A model generated the notes under the pieces. The model searched no databases, was not told where the DNA came from, and worked only from the letters and a program-made list of their open reading frames with translations. Both the position numbers and the translations under genes were made by a program. DNA of 64,000 nt from an uncultured Clostridia bacterium (GTDB taxonomy: Bacteria > Bacillota > Clostridia > Christensenellales > UBA1242), in NCBI GenBank assembly GCA_934748015.1, contig CAKVHF010000005.1, positions 1-64,000 on the forward strand, read 5' to 3'. How positions within the stretch are numbered: the first letter of the stretch is position 1; every line of letters begins with the position of its first letter. Shown piece after piece: positions 1 to 8,833 of the stretch.

Positions 1-24
1 TGCTAGCCATCACTTGACAAACAA

Positions 25-49
25 CAAAAAATGGCTAAATATAGCCATT
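25..49 (-). terminator. Intrinsic terminator of tRNA-Ser
   Basis: On the minus strand a perfect 8-bp stem (AATGGCTA/TAGCCATT) with a short loop is followed by a T run. It lies just after the tRNA 3' end and fits a factor-independent terminator. Confidence 0.8.
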
Positions 50-56
50 ATTTTGT

Positions 57-146
57 TGGCGGAAAGTGAGGGATTTGAACCCCCGGAACGATTGCTCGTT
101 CAACAGATTTCGAATCTGCCTCGTTCGACCACTCCGACAACTTTCC
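57..146 (-). tRNA. tRNA-Ser (anticodon CGA)
   Basis: The minus strand folds as a class II tRNA. The acceptor stem is GGAAAGT/ACTTTCC, the T arm reads GGTTCAAATCC, and the long variable arm typical of serine tRNA is present. The anticodon loop is TTCGAAA, giving anticodon CGA for UCG codons. Discriminator G73 and the 3' CCA are encoded (positions 60 to 57). The gene sits downstream of the nucleotidyltransferase gene but has its own likely promoter. Confidence 0.95.
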
Positions 147-162
147 ATATTTATACTATTAT

Positions 163-234
163 TTGCATTGCGTTAAACACATATCCGCCTATTTAACACA
201 ATGCAAGTATACAAAAATTTTTACAATTTGTCTA
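163..234 (-). promoter_or_regulatory. Promoter and 15-bp inverted repeat before tRNA-Ser
   Basis: A promoter-like pair TAGACA-N17-TATACT lies on the minus strand (-35 at 234-229, -10 at 211-206). Directly after the -10 box is an inverted repeat (163-206) that forms a 15-bp stem with a single G-U pair on the minus strand and has no T run. It could end readthrough from the upstream gene, or act as an operator or processing site. Confidence 0.5.
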
Positions 235-239
235 TTAAA

Positions 240-986
240 TTAGTTGTTTTGTTTAGATAATTTGTCATTAAGTTCATTATACACTTTGACAGTGCCTATA
301 TCATAACACTCACCGGCAAACTTGTATAAATACACAGGCTTAAAGTGATATAGCCAAGATGGGAAATTACCTGGCGCATCCTTACTATTGCCCTCTGCAA
401 GATACTTCTTAACTAATTTAACTGTACCCTTAGTGTAAATATATGTAGCATACACTCCGATATTGGATGTAGCGACACCAGGCTTCTCGACTAAGCTTGT
501 TATTTTGCTATCCTGATCAATAGTAGCAACCGCAAAGTTATGTGCCAAATAATCCATGTCATCAAATTCGCATCCGAGCACACAATCTGCATTCACTTTG
601 CGATAGAAATTGTAATAATCTACTAGCGAATATGTGAAATAATTGTCACTTACTAGCACCATTATCTCGTCATCAACATTGCACTGATCTATTGCATACT
701 GCATATCCCCTATTGCACCCAGTCTATTATCATTGCTAGTTGTTTTGTCATCCAAAACAGTAATCTTAATCCTACCCTTGTACCCTTTAGACCATTGAAT
801 AAATTGCTCATAAAACTTGTGATTGCTAACCAATATTGCCTCATCAATGCAATCTATTTTTTCCAATTTATCAAAAGTATAATCTATGATTGGTCTACCC
901 GCCAAAGGTAGCAATCCTTTTGCTTTATTCTCGGTCAAAGGATATAGTCTTGTTGCATATCCTGCTACTAACATTATTGCTTTCAT
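240..986 (-). CDS. Sugar-phosphate nucleotidyltransferase family protein
   Basis: It belongs to the NTP_transferase family, which couples a sugar phosphate (or a similar phosphate such as phosphocholine) to a nucleoside triphosphate. The signature is at the N-terminus: LVAGYATRLYPLT followed by KGLLPLAGRPI, which is the nucleotide-binding loop and the conserved lysine. SDNYF near residue 125 fits the metal-binding acidic site, and VEKPG is typical of glucose-1-phosphate thymidylyltransferase relatives. The start at 986 is chosen because AGGAG lies 7 nt upstream; an upstream in-frame extension has no ribosome site. The sugar and base cannot be told from the sequence. It stands alone, divergent from the phosphorylase gene. 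Confidence 0.8.
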   Translation of the reverse strand: MKAIMLVAGYATRLYPLTENKAKGLLPLAGRPIIDYTFDKLEKIDCIDEAILVSNHKFYEQFIQWSKGYKGRIKITVLDDKTTSNDNRLGAIGDMQYAIDQCNVDDEIMVLVSDNYFTYSLVDYYNFYRKVNADCVLGCEFDDMDYLAHNFAVATIDQDSKITSLVEKPGVATSNIGVYATYIYTKGTVKLVKKYLAEGNSKDAPGNFPSWLYHFKPVYLYKFAGECYDIGTVKVYNELNDKLSKQNN

Positions 987-1110
987 ATTCATTCTCCTAT
1001 ATATAACACGCAAGTATAAGTAAAATGTGCAACACAAATAGCTTTTGCTACTTATTGCTTACTCCTACTATAGTCTAGTGATTGTAACATACTAGATTAT
1101 TATAGCAAAG

Positions 1111-1171
1111 CAAATAATTGCTTTTTGTTGATAATTATGTTAGTATAAGTCTAATATTGAAATGAAATAGG
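1111..1171 (+). promoter_or_regulatory. Promoter region of the nucleoside phosphorylase
   Basis: TTGATA-N18-TAATAT is a plausible sigma-A promoter just upstream. A short hairpin (AAGCAA/TTGCTT) precedes it. AGGAG lies 6 nt before the ATG at 1180. Confidence 0.4.
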
Positions 1172-1179
1172 AGCAAAAA

Positions 1180-1971
1180 ATGAACTATCCAATACTAGAC
1201 TATTTTGATGACGAAGGGTTAATCAACAAAGACACATATATAGCCAACCAAGCCAAAGACTTCGAGAACTTACACATGGTCAAAGATAATAATATTGACA
1301 CATGCCTACTCGTATTTGTTAAATCAAAAAACATGCCAGAAGACATACTGCAAAAGTGTGAACATGTATATACATTTACCGCAGCAAGCAAAGAGAACTG
1401 GGTATATCTGTATGACAAAAAATTCTTGATCGCACAAGTGTCTATGGGTGGCCCTGCTGCGGTTGGGCTGATGGAGGAATTAGGATTTCTTGGCATCACC
1501 AAGTTCTTCGCTTGTGGAAGTTGCGGACTGATCGATCATAGCTTCGATGCATCAAAATTACTACTTCTAGATAGAGCAATACGTGACGAAGGCACATCTT
1601 ATCACTATATGCCACCCAGTGTATATGTAGATACTGATACCGATCTGACCAATTATGTTGAACAAGCACTGCGTAAGCGAAATTTCAACTTTGCAAGGGG
1701 TACAACTTGGACATGCGATGCATTCTTCAGAGAAACACCCAAGGCAATAGAGACTAGGCTAGCCCAAGGTGCAACATCGGTAGAAATGGAGACAGCAAGC
1801 TGGTGTGCCGCAGCAAAATATAGAGGCTATAAGTTTGCCCAAATCCTGTGGTTCAGCGATGCCGTTAAACAAGAAAACTGGAAGTGGATTTGCGATCGAA
1901 AAACACTAGAAATATCCGTTGTAAGACTGATGATGGATATTATTGCAGAGTACCTTGCCGATAACAAATAA
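1180..1971 (+). CDS. Nucleoside phosphorylase (uridine phosphorylase-like)
   Basis: This is a PNP/UDP family phosphorylase, which splits a nucleoside with phosphate into base and ribose-1-phosphate for salvage. Visible signatures are the glycine-rich VSMGGPAAVGLMEEL segment (phosphate/nucleoside binding), FACGSCGLID, the aromatic GTTWTCDAFFRET segment and the GATSVEMETA motif, whose Met-Glu contacts ribose. IWFSD-type residues near the C-terminus (ILWFSDAV) supply the catalytic Asp. The length of 263 aa is normal. The start follows AGGAG. Base preference (uridine or purine) is not certain. It is monocistronic, with its own terminator. Confidence 0.85.
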   Translation: MNYPILDYFDDEGLINKDTYIANQAKDFENLHMVKDNNIDTCLLVFVKSKNMPEDILQKCEHVYTFTAASKENWVYLYDKKFLIAQVSMGGPAAVGLMEELGFLGITKFFACGSCGLIDHSFDASKLLLLDRAIRDEGTSYHYMPPSVYVDTDTDLTNYVEQALRKRNFNFARGTTWTCDAFFRETPKAIETRLAQGATSVEMETASWCAAAKYRGYKFAQILWFSDAVKQENWKWICDRKTLEISVVRLMMDIIAEYLADNK

Positions 1972-2017
1972 TAAACTATAAATGAATTAAAATAGTTGAT
2001 TATAAGCAAAAAAATAT

Positions 2018-2086
2018 AGACTAAAAATGGGTATTTTATATTGTAAACTCTTACATTAGGAGACCCTTTTTAGTCTTTTCTTTTTG
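2018..2086 (+). terminator. Terminator of the phosphorylase gene
   Basis: The arms GACTAAAAATGGGT and ACCCTTTTTAGTC pair with one bulged T and are followed by a T-rich tail (TTTTCTTTTT). Confidence 0.75.
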
Positions 2087-2333
2087 TAACATTAGAACAA
2101 AAGATTGTCTATGTGCATATCATGACATAGGGATAGATATTTTTTTATTAATACACCTATCCTTTTGCAAAAAAAAATTCACAAGAAAGTGAACAAAAAT
2201 AAGATGTCAGCAGTCTTATCTTCCCCCATATAAGGACACCGACATCTTATTGCAAATAGTTACAATATAGTCTTATCTACAATACAAATTGTGCTGTTAA
2301 ACACTTTTGCTAGATAGGACAAAAGGAGCATAT
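2087..2333 (+). promoter_or_regulatory. Intergenic region and leader of the collagen-like gene
   Basis: This stretch has no gene. It holds a small hairpin (CTATGT/ACATAG near 2110-2130) with T7 about 8 nt later, and a larger hairpin at about 2201-2250 with arms AATAAGATGTC/GACATCTTATT. The larger one lacks a T run on the plus strand but has one on the minus strand. Weak promoter-like boxes (TTGCAA or TTACAA) follow near 2250-2275. AAAGGAG sits just before the ATG at 2334. No sporulation sigma-factor promoter could be fixed with confidence. Confidence 0.35.
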
Positions 2334-3059
2334 ATGCCTTGCAATACTTGTAATAGAGGCTGTAATACTTGCAATCGTTCCCAGGGTAACCCACAGATCA
2401 TAGTAAGACCGACCCAAGTAGGTCTACTAACTGGACCAACAGGCCCTACAGGTCCTACAGGATCTACTCCTACACTATCTATAGGAACAGTTACTACTGG
2501 ACTTCCTGGATCTCAAGCTAGTGCTAGCATCACTGGAACAGCCCCTAACTATTTCATTAACCTAACAATCCCACAAGGTCCAACCGGACCTACCGGAGCG
2601 ACAGGAGCAACCGGAGCAACCGGCACTGCTGGAGCAACTGGTGCGACTGGCCCAACCGGTCCTACTGGCCCTACAGGTGACACCGGGGCTACAGGTGCTA
2701 CCGGCGAAACTGGTGCAACAGGTCCTACTGGCCCTACAGGTCCAACGGGTGAAACCGGGGCTACTGGTGCAACCGGCGAAACTGGAGCTACTGGCCCTAC
2801 CGGTCCTACCGGCCCAACTGGCCCTACAGGTGACACCGGTGCTACAGGTGCAACTGGCGAAACTGGAGCTACTGGCCCTACCGGCCCTACAGGTCCAACG
2901 GGTGAAACCGGTGCTACTGGGGCAACTGGTCCAACCGGCCCTACAGGTGACACCGGTGCTACGGGTGCAACCGGCGAAACTGGTGCTACTGGCCCTACCG
3001 GCCCTACAGGTCCAACGGGTCCAACTGGACCTACTGGACCTACCGGAGCAGCTGCCTAA
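2334..3059 (+). CDS. Collagen-like GXT-repeat protein (BclA-like surface or exosporium protein)
   Basis: This protein of about 241 aa starts with a Cys/Asn-rich head (CNTCNRGCNTCNR), followed by a short GPT run and a linker. Then comes an unbroken collagen-like domain to the C-terminus in which nearly every triplet is G-X-T with X = P, A, E or D. Thr in the third position is typical of BclA and other Bacillota spore-surface collagens, where it is glycosylated. Longer units (a GET or GDT/GAT block followed by GPT runs) recur about four times. There is no globular trimerisation domain after the repeat and no obvious signal peptide, as expected for an exosporium protein assembled from the mother cell. 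The ATG at 2334 is chosen over an upstream in-frame start because of the preceding AAAGGAG. The surface or spore role is inferred. Confidence 0.8.
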   Translation: MPCNTCNRGCNTCNRSQGNPQIIVRPTQVGLLTGPTGPTGPTGSTPTLSIGTVTTGLPGSQASASITGTAPNYFINLTIPQGPTGPTGATGATGATGTAGATGATGPTGPTGPTGDTGATGATGETGATGPTGPTGPTGETGATGATGETGATGPTGPTGPTGPTGDTGATGATGETGATGPTGPTGPTGETGATGATGPTGPTGDTGATGATGETGATGPTGPTGPTGPTGPTGPTGAAA

Positions 3060-3066
3060 AAAAATC

Positions 3067-3104
3067 AATAAGGTTAGAGAAAAAATCTCTAGCCTTATTT
3101 TTTT
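3067..3104 (+). terminator. Terminator of the collagen-like gene
   Basis: A 14-bp stem (AATAAGGTTAGAGA with TCTCTAGCCTTATT, one G-U pair) around an A5 loop is followed by a run of T. It overlaps the 3' end of the converging flavoprotein gene. Confidence 0.85.
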
Positions 3105-4669
3105 GCCAAATATTCAATAACCTTCTCTGCAACCTTCAATCCGTCTTGGGCACTACTCATTATACCACCAGCATAGCCAGCACCCTCACCGATTGCATAT
3201 AGTCCTGCAAAATTAGTTTCTTTATTATCCCCTCGCACAATTTGCACAGGACAACTGCTACGCGACTCGATGGCAGTCAGCACATTGCCTGGATGAGCAA
3301 AATTCTTAATCTTGCGTTCAAACTTAGGCAGAGCCAACTTGATTGATTCTGCAACAAATGGAGGAAGACACTTAGTTATATCCACATACTTTACACCCGG
3401 CTTATAACTAGGCTTAACATATTCTACCGATCCAGTTCCCAAGAAGTCACCCACCTTCATGGCAGGTGCATAATAATCGCCTCCACCCAGGTCAAATGCA
3501 AGCCTTTCGTATTTCGCTTGATAATCAAATCCCGCTAAGATATCATCACTGCCGAAATCCTTAGGCTCAACATTAACAAGCAAGGCACTATTTGCATTCT
3601 CTCTATCTCGTGCAAAATAACTCATGCCGTTAGTGACTATGCTATTCTTCTCGCTAGTGCTTGCAACAACTAGTCCACCTGGGCACATGCAGAATGTAAA
3701 TACACTTCTGCCATTGTGTAGATGTTCTACCAATTTGTAATCAGCATTAGGCAATCTACCATCAATAACTCCATATTGTGCCATGTTGATATCTTTCTGC
3801 TTCTGCTCTATCCTTACACCCATAGCAAAAGGTTTCTGCTTCATCTCTACACCCTTGGACTTCAATACTCCAAAAGTTTCCTTGGCACTATGTCCTATCG
3901 CAAGAACCACAACCGATGTGTCAATAATGTAGGTCGTGTGTTGATACATATCTTCAACCACTGCACCGGTTACTTTGCCGTCTGCAATATTGATATCTAT
4001 TAGTTTGCTTCCAAATCTTACTTCGCCACCAAGGCTAATAACATCCTCTCTGATATTTCTTACGACACATATCAATTTATCCGTTCCGATATGAGGCTTA
4101 GCCTTGTAATATATCTCACTGGGTGCACCATGCTTGATTAACTCATTGGTTACAATCTTGCAATACTCATTGGAAATATTAGAGTTCAATTTGCCGTCGC
4201 TAAATGTCCCTGCACCGCCTTCACCAAAGTGAACATTGGAATATACATCCAGATCCCCTGAATGCCAAAAGTCTAAGATCTTCTCTTTCCGCCTTTCAAC
4301 CGAGTCACCTTGCTCTAACACGATTGGTTTAAGTCCGCACTTAGCAAGTTTCAATGCCATAAACATCCCCGCTGGCCCAAAGCCTACAACCACAGGGCGA
4401 GCAAACTTGCCATCCAACTTTTCCTCTGCTATTCCATCATACGATACGTCTACATCTTCTAGTCCCTTATTGTACTTACCATCCTTGCAAGAAAAAGCAA
4501 CATTAACTCTGTAAAACACATTAGGCTTGTGTCTAGCATCTATGCTTTCCTTCAATATAACAATGTTGTCAATCATATACTTATTGATGCTATATCGCTT
4601 AGAAATTTCCGCTCTAATATCTTCAACACAATAGCCTATTTTCATTTGCAAATTTTCGCATAATTTCAT
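3095..4669 (-). CDS. NAD(FAD)-dependent dehydrogenase of the COG2509 type
   Basis: A 524-aa flavoprotein. About 95 N-terminal residues (family-specific) precede the FAD-binding Rossmann motif VVVGFGPAGMFMALKLA. Other markers are GEGGAGTFSDGKL, a GG-type FAD/ADP segment, and a C-terminal GLYAIGEGAGYAGGIMSSAQDG motif that closes the FAD site. The family is common in Clostridia; substrate and physiological role are unknown. It is the last gene of a tight three-gene minus-strand operon and its ATG overlaps the stop of the preceding flavoprotein gene by 4 nt, so translational coupling is likely. Confidence 0.8.
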   Translation of the reverse strand: MKLCENLQMKIGYCVEDIRAEISKRYSINKYMIDNIVILKESIDARHKPNVFYRVNVAFSCKDGKYNKGLEDVDVSYDGIAEEKLDGKFARPVVVGFGPAGMFMALKLAKCGLKPIVLEQGDSVERRKEKILDFWHSGDLDVYSNVHFGEGGAGTFSDGKLNSNISNEYCKIVTNELIKHGAPSEIYYKAKPHIGTDKLICVVRNIREDVISLGGEVRFGSKLIDINIADGKVTGAVVEDMYQHTTYIIDTSVVVLAIGHSAKETFGVLKSKGVEMKQKPFAMGVRIEQKQKDINMAQYGVIDGRLPNADYKLVEHLHNGRSVFTFCMCPGGLVVASTSEKNSIVTNGMSYFARDRENANSALLVNVEPKDFGSDDILAGFDYQAKYERLAFDLGGGDYYAPAMKVGDFLGTGSVEYVKPSYKPGVKYVDITKCLPPFVAESIKLALPKFERKIKNFAHPGNVLTAIESRSSCPVQIVRGDNKETNFAGLYAIGEGAGYAGGIMSSAQDGLKVAEKVIEYLAKK

Positions 4670-5823
4670 ATATTTTCTCCTACTATTCTACCACTAGTCC
4701 ATGCCCATTGCAAGTTGTATCCACCACACTTACCATCTACATCTGCCAACTCACCTACTATATATAATCCGCTTTCATTCTTGTACTCTAGTATATCACT
4801 TAGCATTTCCAAAGGCACACCGCCTGTGCATACTTGGTTGTTATCACTATGTCCTATAATTTTAATTTTATAATTCTTTATCTCATTTATGACAACATCT
4901 ATACACTTTCTGTCACAATGTCTTATGCCTATGTCATTAATGCCACAACGATACAAAATATTGCGTGCAAGCGATTTGTGCATTATTCCTTCCAAAACTG
5001 TAGATAGTGCATACAGTGGGTTGTTATCAAAACTATTAAGCAAAAATTTTCTCAACTCATTATTAGACATGTTAGGAAGCATATCGATTGTAACAATTGC
5101 GTTATGTATATTGTGTCTAGCAAACACCGATGATAGGTTGAAGATTACAATTCCGCTTATGCCGTCTTCCTTAAATAATATCTCACCAACCTCGTCAAAA
5201 TTGTCTGCAACCACCCTAACATCGCTTACTCTTACTCCTGCTAAAAACTTATTTGTAACAGTCTTAAGCCCAACCAAAGCAGGAGCAAATCTATTGTATC
5301 TTACACCTAGCATCTCTAGATACTGCACACCTTGATTGCCACCTGTTGCAAGTACAAGGTTGTTAGTATAATAGTCTTCGTTCTCCGCCTCTATATGATA
5401 TTTTGCAACACCATTATCCAATATTTCAATACAATTTATTTTGCTCTCAGTTGCCACACTTATATTACTGTAACAATTAACTCTTGCGTACAAAATGTCT
5501 AGAACCGAATTGGCAGATGACGACATTGGATACACTCTGCCCTCGCTATCACTAAATGTCATAAGCCCAAATTGTTCAAAAAGATGTCTAGTCTTAACGC
5601 TATCAAATCTATTGATATAATCTATAGCTCGTGGATCGTTATAGCAATCAGCTGATATATGTTCATTGGTCAAATTACACTTGCCATTGCCTGTTGCCAA
5701 TATCTTCTTGCCAATGCGAGTATCCTTCTCCAATATCAATACCGACTTGTTACTATCTATGCTTAAAGCAGTCATTATTCCGCTAGCACCGCCACCGATA
5801 ATTACACAATCAAATTCCTTCAT
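4666..5823 (-). CDS. HI0933/BaiN-family FAD-dependent oxidoreductase
   Basis: A 385-aa flavoprotein with the N-terminal dinucleotide fold DCVIIGGGASGIMTALS, then KILATGNGKCNLTN, the hallmark of the HI0933 family (some members are called aminoacetone oxidases or BaiN). LVLATGGNQGV and the C-terminal GLYIVGELADVDGKCGGYNLQWAWTSG segment close the FAD site. The reaction cannot be read from sequence. It sits 2 nt after the U32 gene and overlaps the next flavoprotein gene by 4 nt. The grouping suggests a shared redox or RNA-modification task, which is inference. Confidence 0.82.
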   Translation of the reverse strand: MKEFDCVIIGGGASGIMTALSIDSNKSVLILEKDTRIGKKILATGNGKCNLTNEHISADCYNDPRAIDYINRFDSVKTRHLFEQFGLMTFSDSEGRVYPMSSSANSVLDILYARVNCYSNISVATESKINCIEILDNGVAKYHIEAENEDYYTNNLVLATGGNQGVQYLEMLGVRYNRFAPALVGLKTVTNKFLAGVRVSDVRVVADNFDEVGEILFKEDGISGIVIFNLSSVFARHNIHNAIVTIDMLPNMSNNELRKFLLNSFDNNPLYALSTVLEGIMHKSLARNILYRCGINDIGIRHCDRKCIDVVINEIKNYKIKIIGHSDNNQVCTGGVPLEMLSDILEYKNESGLYIVGELADVDGKCGGYNLQWAWTSGRIVGENI

Positions 5824-5825
5824 AT

Positions 5826-8012
5826 CTACACTTCCCTTATGTCAATCAATCTGCTATGTTCAGTTTTTCGCAATATTCCTTTATCAGAAAACAACCCGAA
5901 ATAACAATGATCAATCTTGTATCTTCTAAGTCTATAACTATTGCCGTTAGCATCGCTATAACTTAGATCTCTAGTATACTTGCAGTTAGCACAATCTCCT
6001 CCTAGAGCAACCCTAATAGGACAATGCGTAAGCGTCATAAGTGTCGGATGTCCATTAGCATACACAATTCCACTACTGGCGTCAAACACCTCTGCCTCTA
6101 TGCTATAGATATAGTCCGCAAAACCCATATCCAGCAGTGTCTTGGCAGTGTAACTATTGTAGACATTTAGTCCCATTCCTGCAATGGCACGATGTTTCCT
6201 AGCAAGACCTATTCCGCTATAATTATTCACAACAACCCCAACATTGCCTATTTCAGACAATATATTTTCGATCGTTTTCTGTTCCTTAGTCGTTGCAACT
6301 ATTGGCAAATCTATATATATGTGTTCCAGCCGATATCCCATAGTAAGCATGCGATCAATGTCGTGTTTGATACTATCCATGCTCCACACTTTTGGACTGT
6401 AGATAACATCACTGTCAATATTTCTACTTAATGCATTGACATCATCTACTAGCACATAATTGCACTTTTGTCCACCATTTATCACAGGAGTTACTACTTC
6501 GAGAGTTTCTATTGTGACATCCTTCAAATTGGTTACATTGTACTTATCTATTATTGCATCATGCAATTGTATGACAACCCTTCTTCGCATATCATTGATG
6601 ACAGATACCGGCAAAAACACATCACCCATGTCACACACTAGTGACCTTAGTACAAAATACGTGTCGTTTAACTTGCTTACCTGCTTGTACACATCGTCAT
6701 AAGTGCAAGGCTTAGTTTTGCTTGCTTGCACACAATCTTCCGACTTCACCGCCACCAATATATCATTATAACTTGCTTGCAGAATAGCACATTCACCAAC
6801 ATTTGCAACTAAGTGCATGTCAATAGGTATCTTTCGCACAAAATCAGTGATTTTTGCCTCCTTTGCGACCGACTTCAGTAGATACACATCCGCACCAACT
6901 GCTGGCTTGTGTGTGGAAAAAATGTCATAAAGATCTTTGCCCACAACGTTGACATTGCCAACACCTATGCTGGTTATATCTCTATCCTTGATTAGTCTAA
7001 TTGCATCGCCCTCGCCAATAACTTCAGATAGTGATAATGTTATCTTGTATAGGGTCTTGAATTTCTCAACCTTTCTAACCCTACCAATCAATTTGCCCTC
7101 ATGATTATTGATTTTGGTGTTAATAATATTGAAATTGTCATATAGATATGCATTTTCGTTAAATTCGCCTCTGGAGAATATGTCTTGAATTTTTCTCTGT
7201 TCTACTGCAATATCTATCTCTTTATTGTCCAGCAATTGCCTATAACTTCTTACAACTTGGGCAACATAACTTGGCCTCTTTAACCTTCCCTCTATCTTAA
7301 GACTATCCACTCCTGCATCGATCAATTGCGACACTTTATTCATTAGGCTTAAGTCTTTTGGAGACAAATAATATCCTTCTCCAATTACTTTGTCATCTCT
7401 ACAAATACTATATGGCAATCGGCATAATTGCAAACATTTGCCTCTATTTCCGCTATTGCCATTGGTCATTGCACTTAAGTAACAATTGCCCGAAAATGCT
7501 ACACACAATGCACCTTGAACAAAGTATTCTATCTCAAGATTAGTGTTTTGCCTGATTTCGATAATATCTTCCAGTTTAGTTTCTCTAGCCAGAACAACCC
7601 TAGTAAAGCCTAAATTCTGCAAAGTAATTGCCCCTTGCAAATTATGTATGCCCATCTGAGTGCTTGCATGCAGAACTATTCCCTTAAAATGTTTCTTAAG
7701 TAGCATTGCCATGCCTAGATCTTGGATGATAAAAGCATCCGCCTTAGCATCCACAGCGGTCTTGACAGATGCAAGGAAGTCTCTTACTTCGCTATTCTTA
7801 ACCAATGTATTGATAGTAATATACACCTTGACACCATACAAGTGTGCCATGTCTATCACTTCTGCGATATTGCTCTCGTTGAAATTATCTGCCTTGATCC
7901 TTGCATTGAAATTACTCAAACCCAAATACACCGCATCAGCACCATTATATATCGCACACTCCACACTCTGCCTGTCACCTGCAGGTGCTAGCAATTCACA
8001 TTTCTTAATCAT
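5826..8012 (-). CDS. Peptidase U32 family protein (RlhA/YdcP-like, with DUF3656-type tail)
   Basis: A 728-aa protein. The N-terminal 300 residues are a U32 domain starting with LLAPAGDRQSVECAIYNGADAVYLG. The family-wide signature EYFVQGALCVAFSGNCYLS is followed by GNRGKCLQLCR and DSLKIEGRLKRP. A long C-terminal region matches the extended layout of U32 members linked to 23S rRNA C2501 hydroxylation (RlhA) and to collagenase-like proteins. Conserved cysteines in SGNCYLS and GKCLQLC fit a prephenate-dependent RNA hydroxylase rather than a true protease, but the exact role is inferred. It is the first gene of the operon. The start follows a GAGG site. Confidence 0.8.
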   Translation of the reverse strand: MIKKCELLAPAGDRQSVECAIYNGADAVYLGLSNFNARIKADNFNESNIAEVIDMAHLYGVKVYITINTLVKNSEVRDFLASVKTAVDAKADAFIIQDLGMAMLLKKHFKGIVLHASTQMGIHNLQGAITLQNLGFTRVVLARETKLEDIIEIRQNTNLEIEYFVQGALCVAFSGNCYLSAMTNGNSGNRGKCLQLCRLPYSICRDDKVIGEGYYLSPKDLSLMNKVSQLIDAGVDSLKIEGRLKRPSYVAQVVRSYRQLLDNKEIDIAVEQRKIQDIFSRGEFNENAYLYDNFNIINTKINNHEGKLIGRVRKVEKFKTLYKITLSLSEVIGEGDAIRLIKDRDITSIGVGNVNVVGKDLYDIFSTHKPAVGADVYLLKSVAKEAKITDFVRKIPIDMHLVANVGECAILQASYNDILVAVKSEDCVQASKTKPCTYDDVYKQVSKLNDTYFVLRSLVCDMGDVFLPVSVINDMRRRVVIQLHDAIIDKYNVTNLKDVTIETLEVVTPVINGGQKCNYVLVDDVNALSRNIDSDVIYSPKVWSMDSIKHDIDRMLTMGYRLEHIYIDLPIVATTKEQKTIENILSEIGNVGVVVNNYSGIGLARKHRAIAGMGLNVYNSYTAKTLLDMGFADYIYSIEAEVFDASSGIVYANGHPTLMTLTHCPIRVALGGDCANCKYTRDLSYSDANGNSYRLRRYKIDHCYFGLFSDKGILRKTEHSRLIDIREV

Positions 8013-8105
8013 ATATCCTCACTATTTACAAACATAATTGTCTAATTTCTTTATAAATTCCCTCATCAATCAACTACATTTGCAATTACATATCTTACAA
8101 TATTC

Positions 8106-8135
8106 AGTATATCACAACTATCTATCTATTTGCAA
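8106..8135 (-). promoter_or_regulatory. Promoter of the U32-flavoprotein operon
   Basis: TTGCAA (8135-8130), an 18-nt spacer and TATACT (8111-8106) lie on the minus strand, giving a leader of about 95 nt. Confidence 0.5.
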
Positions 8136-8232
8136 TTATTGTTATCAAGTCTTGTTAATTATAACATCTTATAATATTTTAAACTAAATCAACACATACT
8201 AACTATATAAATTTTAAGGGAAAATAAGCAAA

Positions 8233-8784
8233 ATGAAACTGAAAAAAATACTAGTAGCAATGCTATTATTGCTAACACTGTCTATGCTTGTTGCTTGCGA
8301 CAATTCTATCGGCGGAATAAGCATCCCCAACAGTGATATCGCTATAGGCGGATATGTGTGGAACACCAAAGATCTAGTTATGACCAAAGGTGAACAAAAG
8401 GAAGATTACAACTATTGCATAGAGATATCTGGCTTTGTTAAGCCAGTTAGTGACGAGATATGGGATAAATATTTCAAGGATGAAGCCGAGGATATCAAAG
8501 GCAAACTGGTAGTTGTGCTAAAACTAGATATGCCTAGAGATGTCACCAATTATAGCAACATATCTATAACTGCCAGCACTCCAGTAACCAACTCTGACAA
8601 CGAAAATATCCCTATCAATGTGTTGGACGGCAAAAAATCAAGTACAAAATTTCTGCTACTTAACCCACACCATGACCAAATAGATATAACTTTGCAATAT
8701 CCAAGCAATAATATCACTAAACAAATAAAGTACAAAATCGACCTAATGGATGTCAATTCCGAACTCCAAGCCGAAAATCAATAA
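8233..8784 (+). CDS. Putative lipoprotein of unknown function
   Basis: This 183-aa protein has a short basic N-terminus, a hydrophobic core (ILVAMLLLLTLSMLV) and a lipobox LVAC with the acylated Cys at residue 22. It should be an exported, membrane-anchored lipoprotein. The mature part is hydrophilic with beta-like stretches (DIKGKLVVVLKLDMP) and no family I recognise. It is divergent from the U32 operon and convergent with the BspA-like gene A. Confidence 0.65.
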   Translation: MKLKKILVAMLLLLTLSMLVACDNSIGGISIPNSDIAIGGYVWNTKDLVMTKGEQKEDYNYCIEISGFVKPVSDEIWDKYFKDEAEDIKGKLVVVLKLDMPRDVTNYSNISITASTPVTNSDNENIPINVLDGKKSSTKFLLLNPHHDQIDITLQYPSNNITKQIKYKIDLMDVNSELQAENQ

Positions 8785-8800
8785 AACAACTAAAAAAATG

Positions 8801-8833
8801 AAAAAGGATAAATATAAAAATTTATCCTTTTTT
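8801..8833. terminator. Bidirectional terminator between the lipoprotein gene and BspA-like gene A
   Basis: AAAAAGGATAAAT pairs with ATTTATCCTTTTT, with A and T runs on both sides. It also covers the last codons of the minus-strand gene. Confidence 0.8.

Noticed and set aside
14..196. Plus-strand reading frame across the tRNA-Ser region
   Set aside because: It runs through the antisense of the tRNA, its promoter and its terminator; no ribosome site or family match.
2549..3068. Long antisense and shifted frames within the collagen-like gene
   Set aside because: They are by-products of the GXT codon repeat, which keeps other frames open; no start sites.
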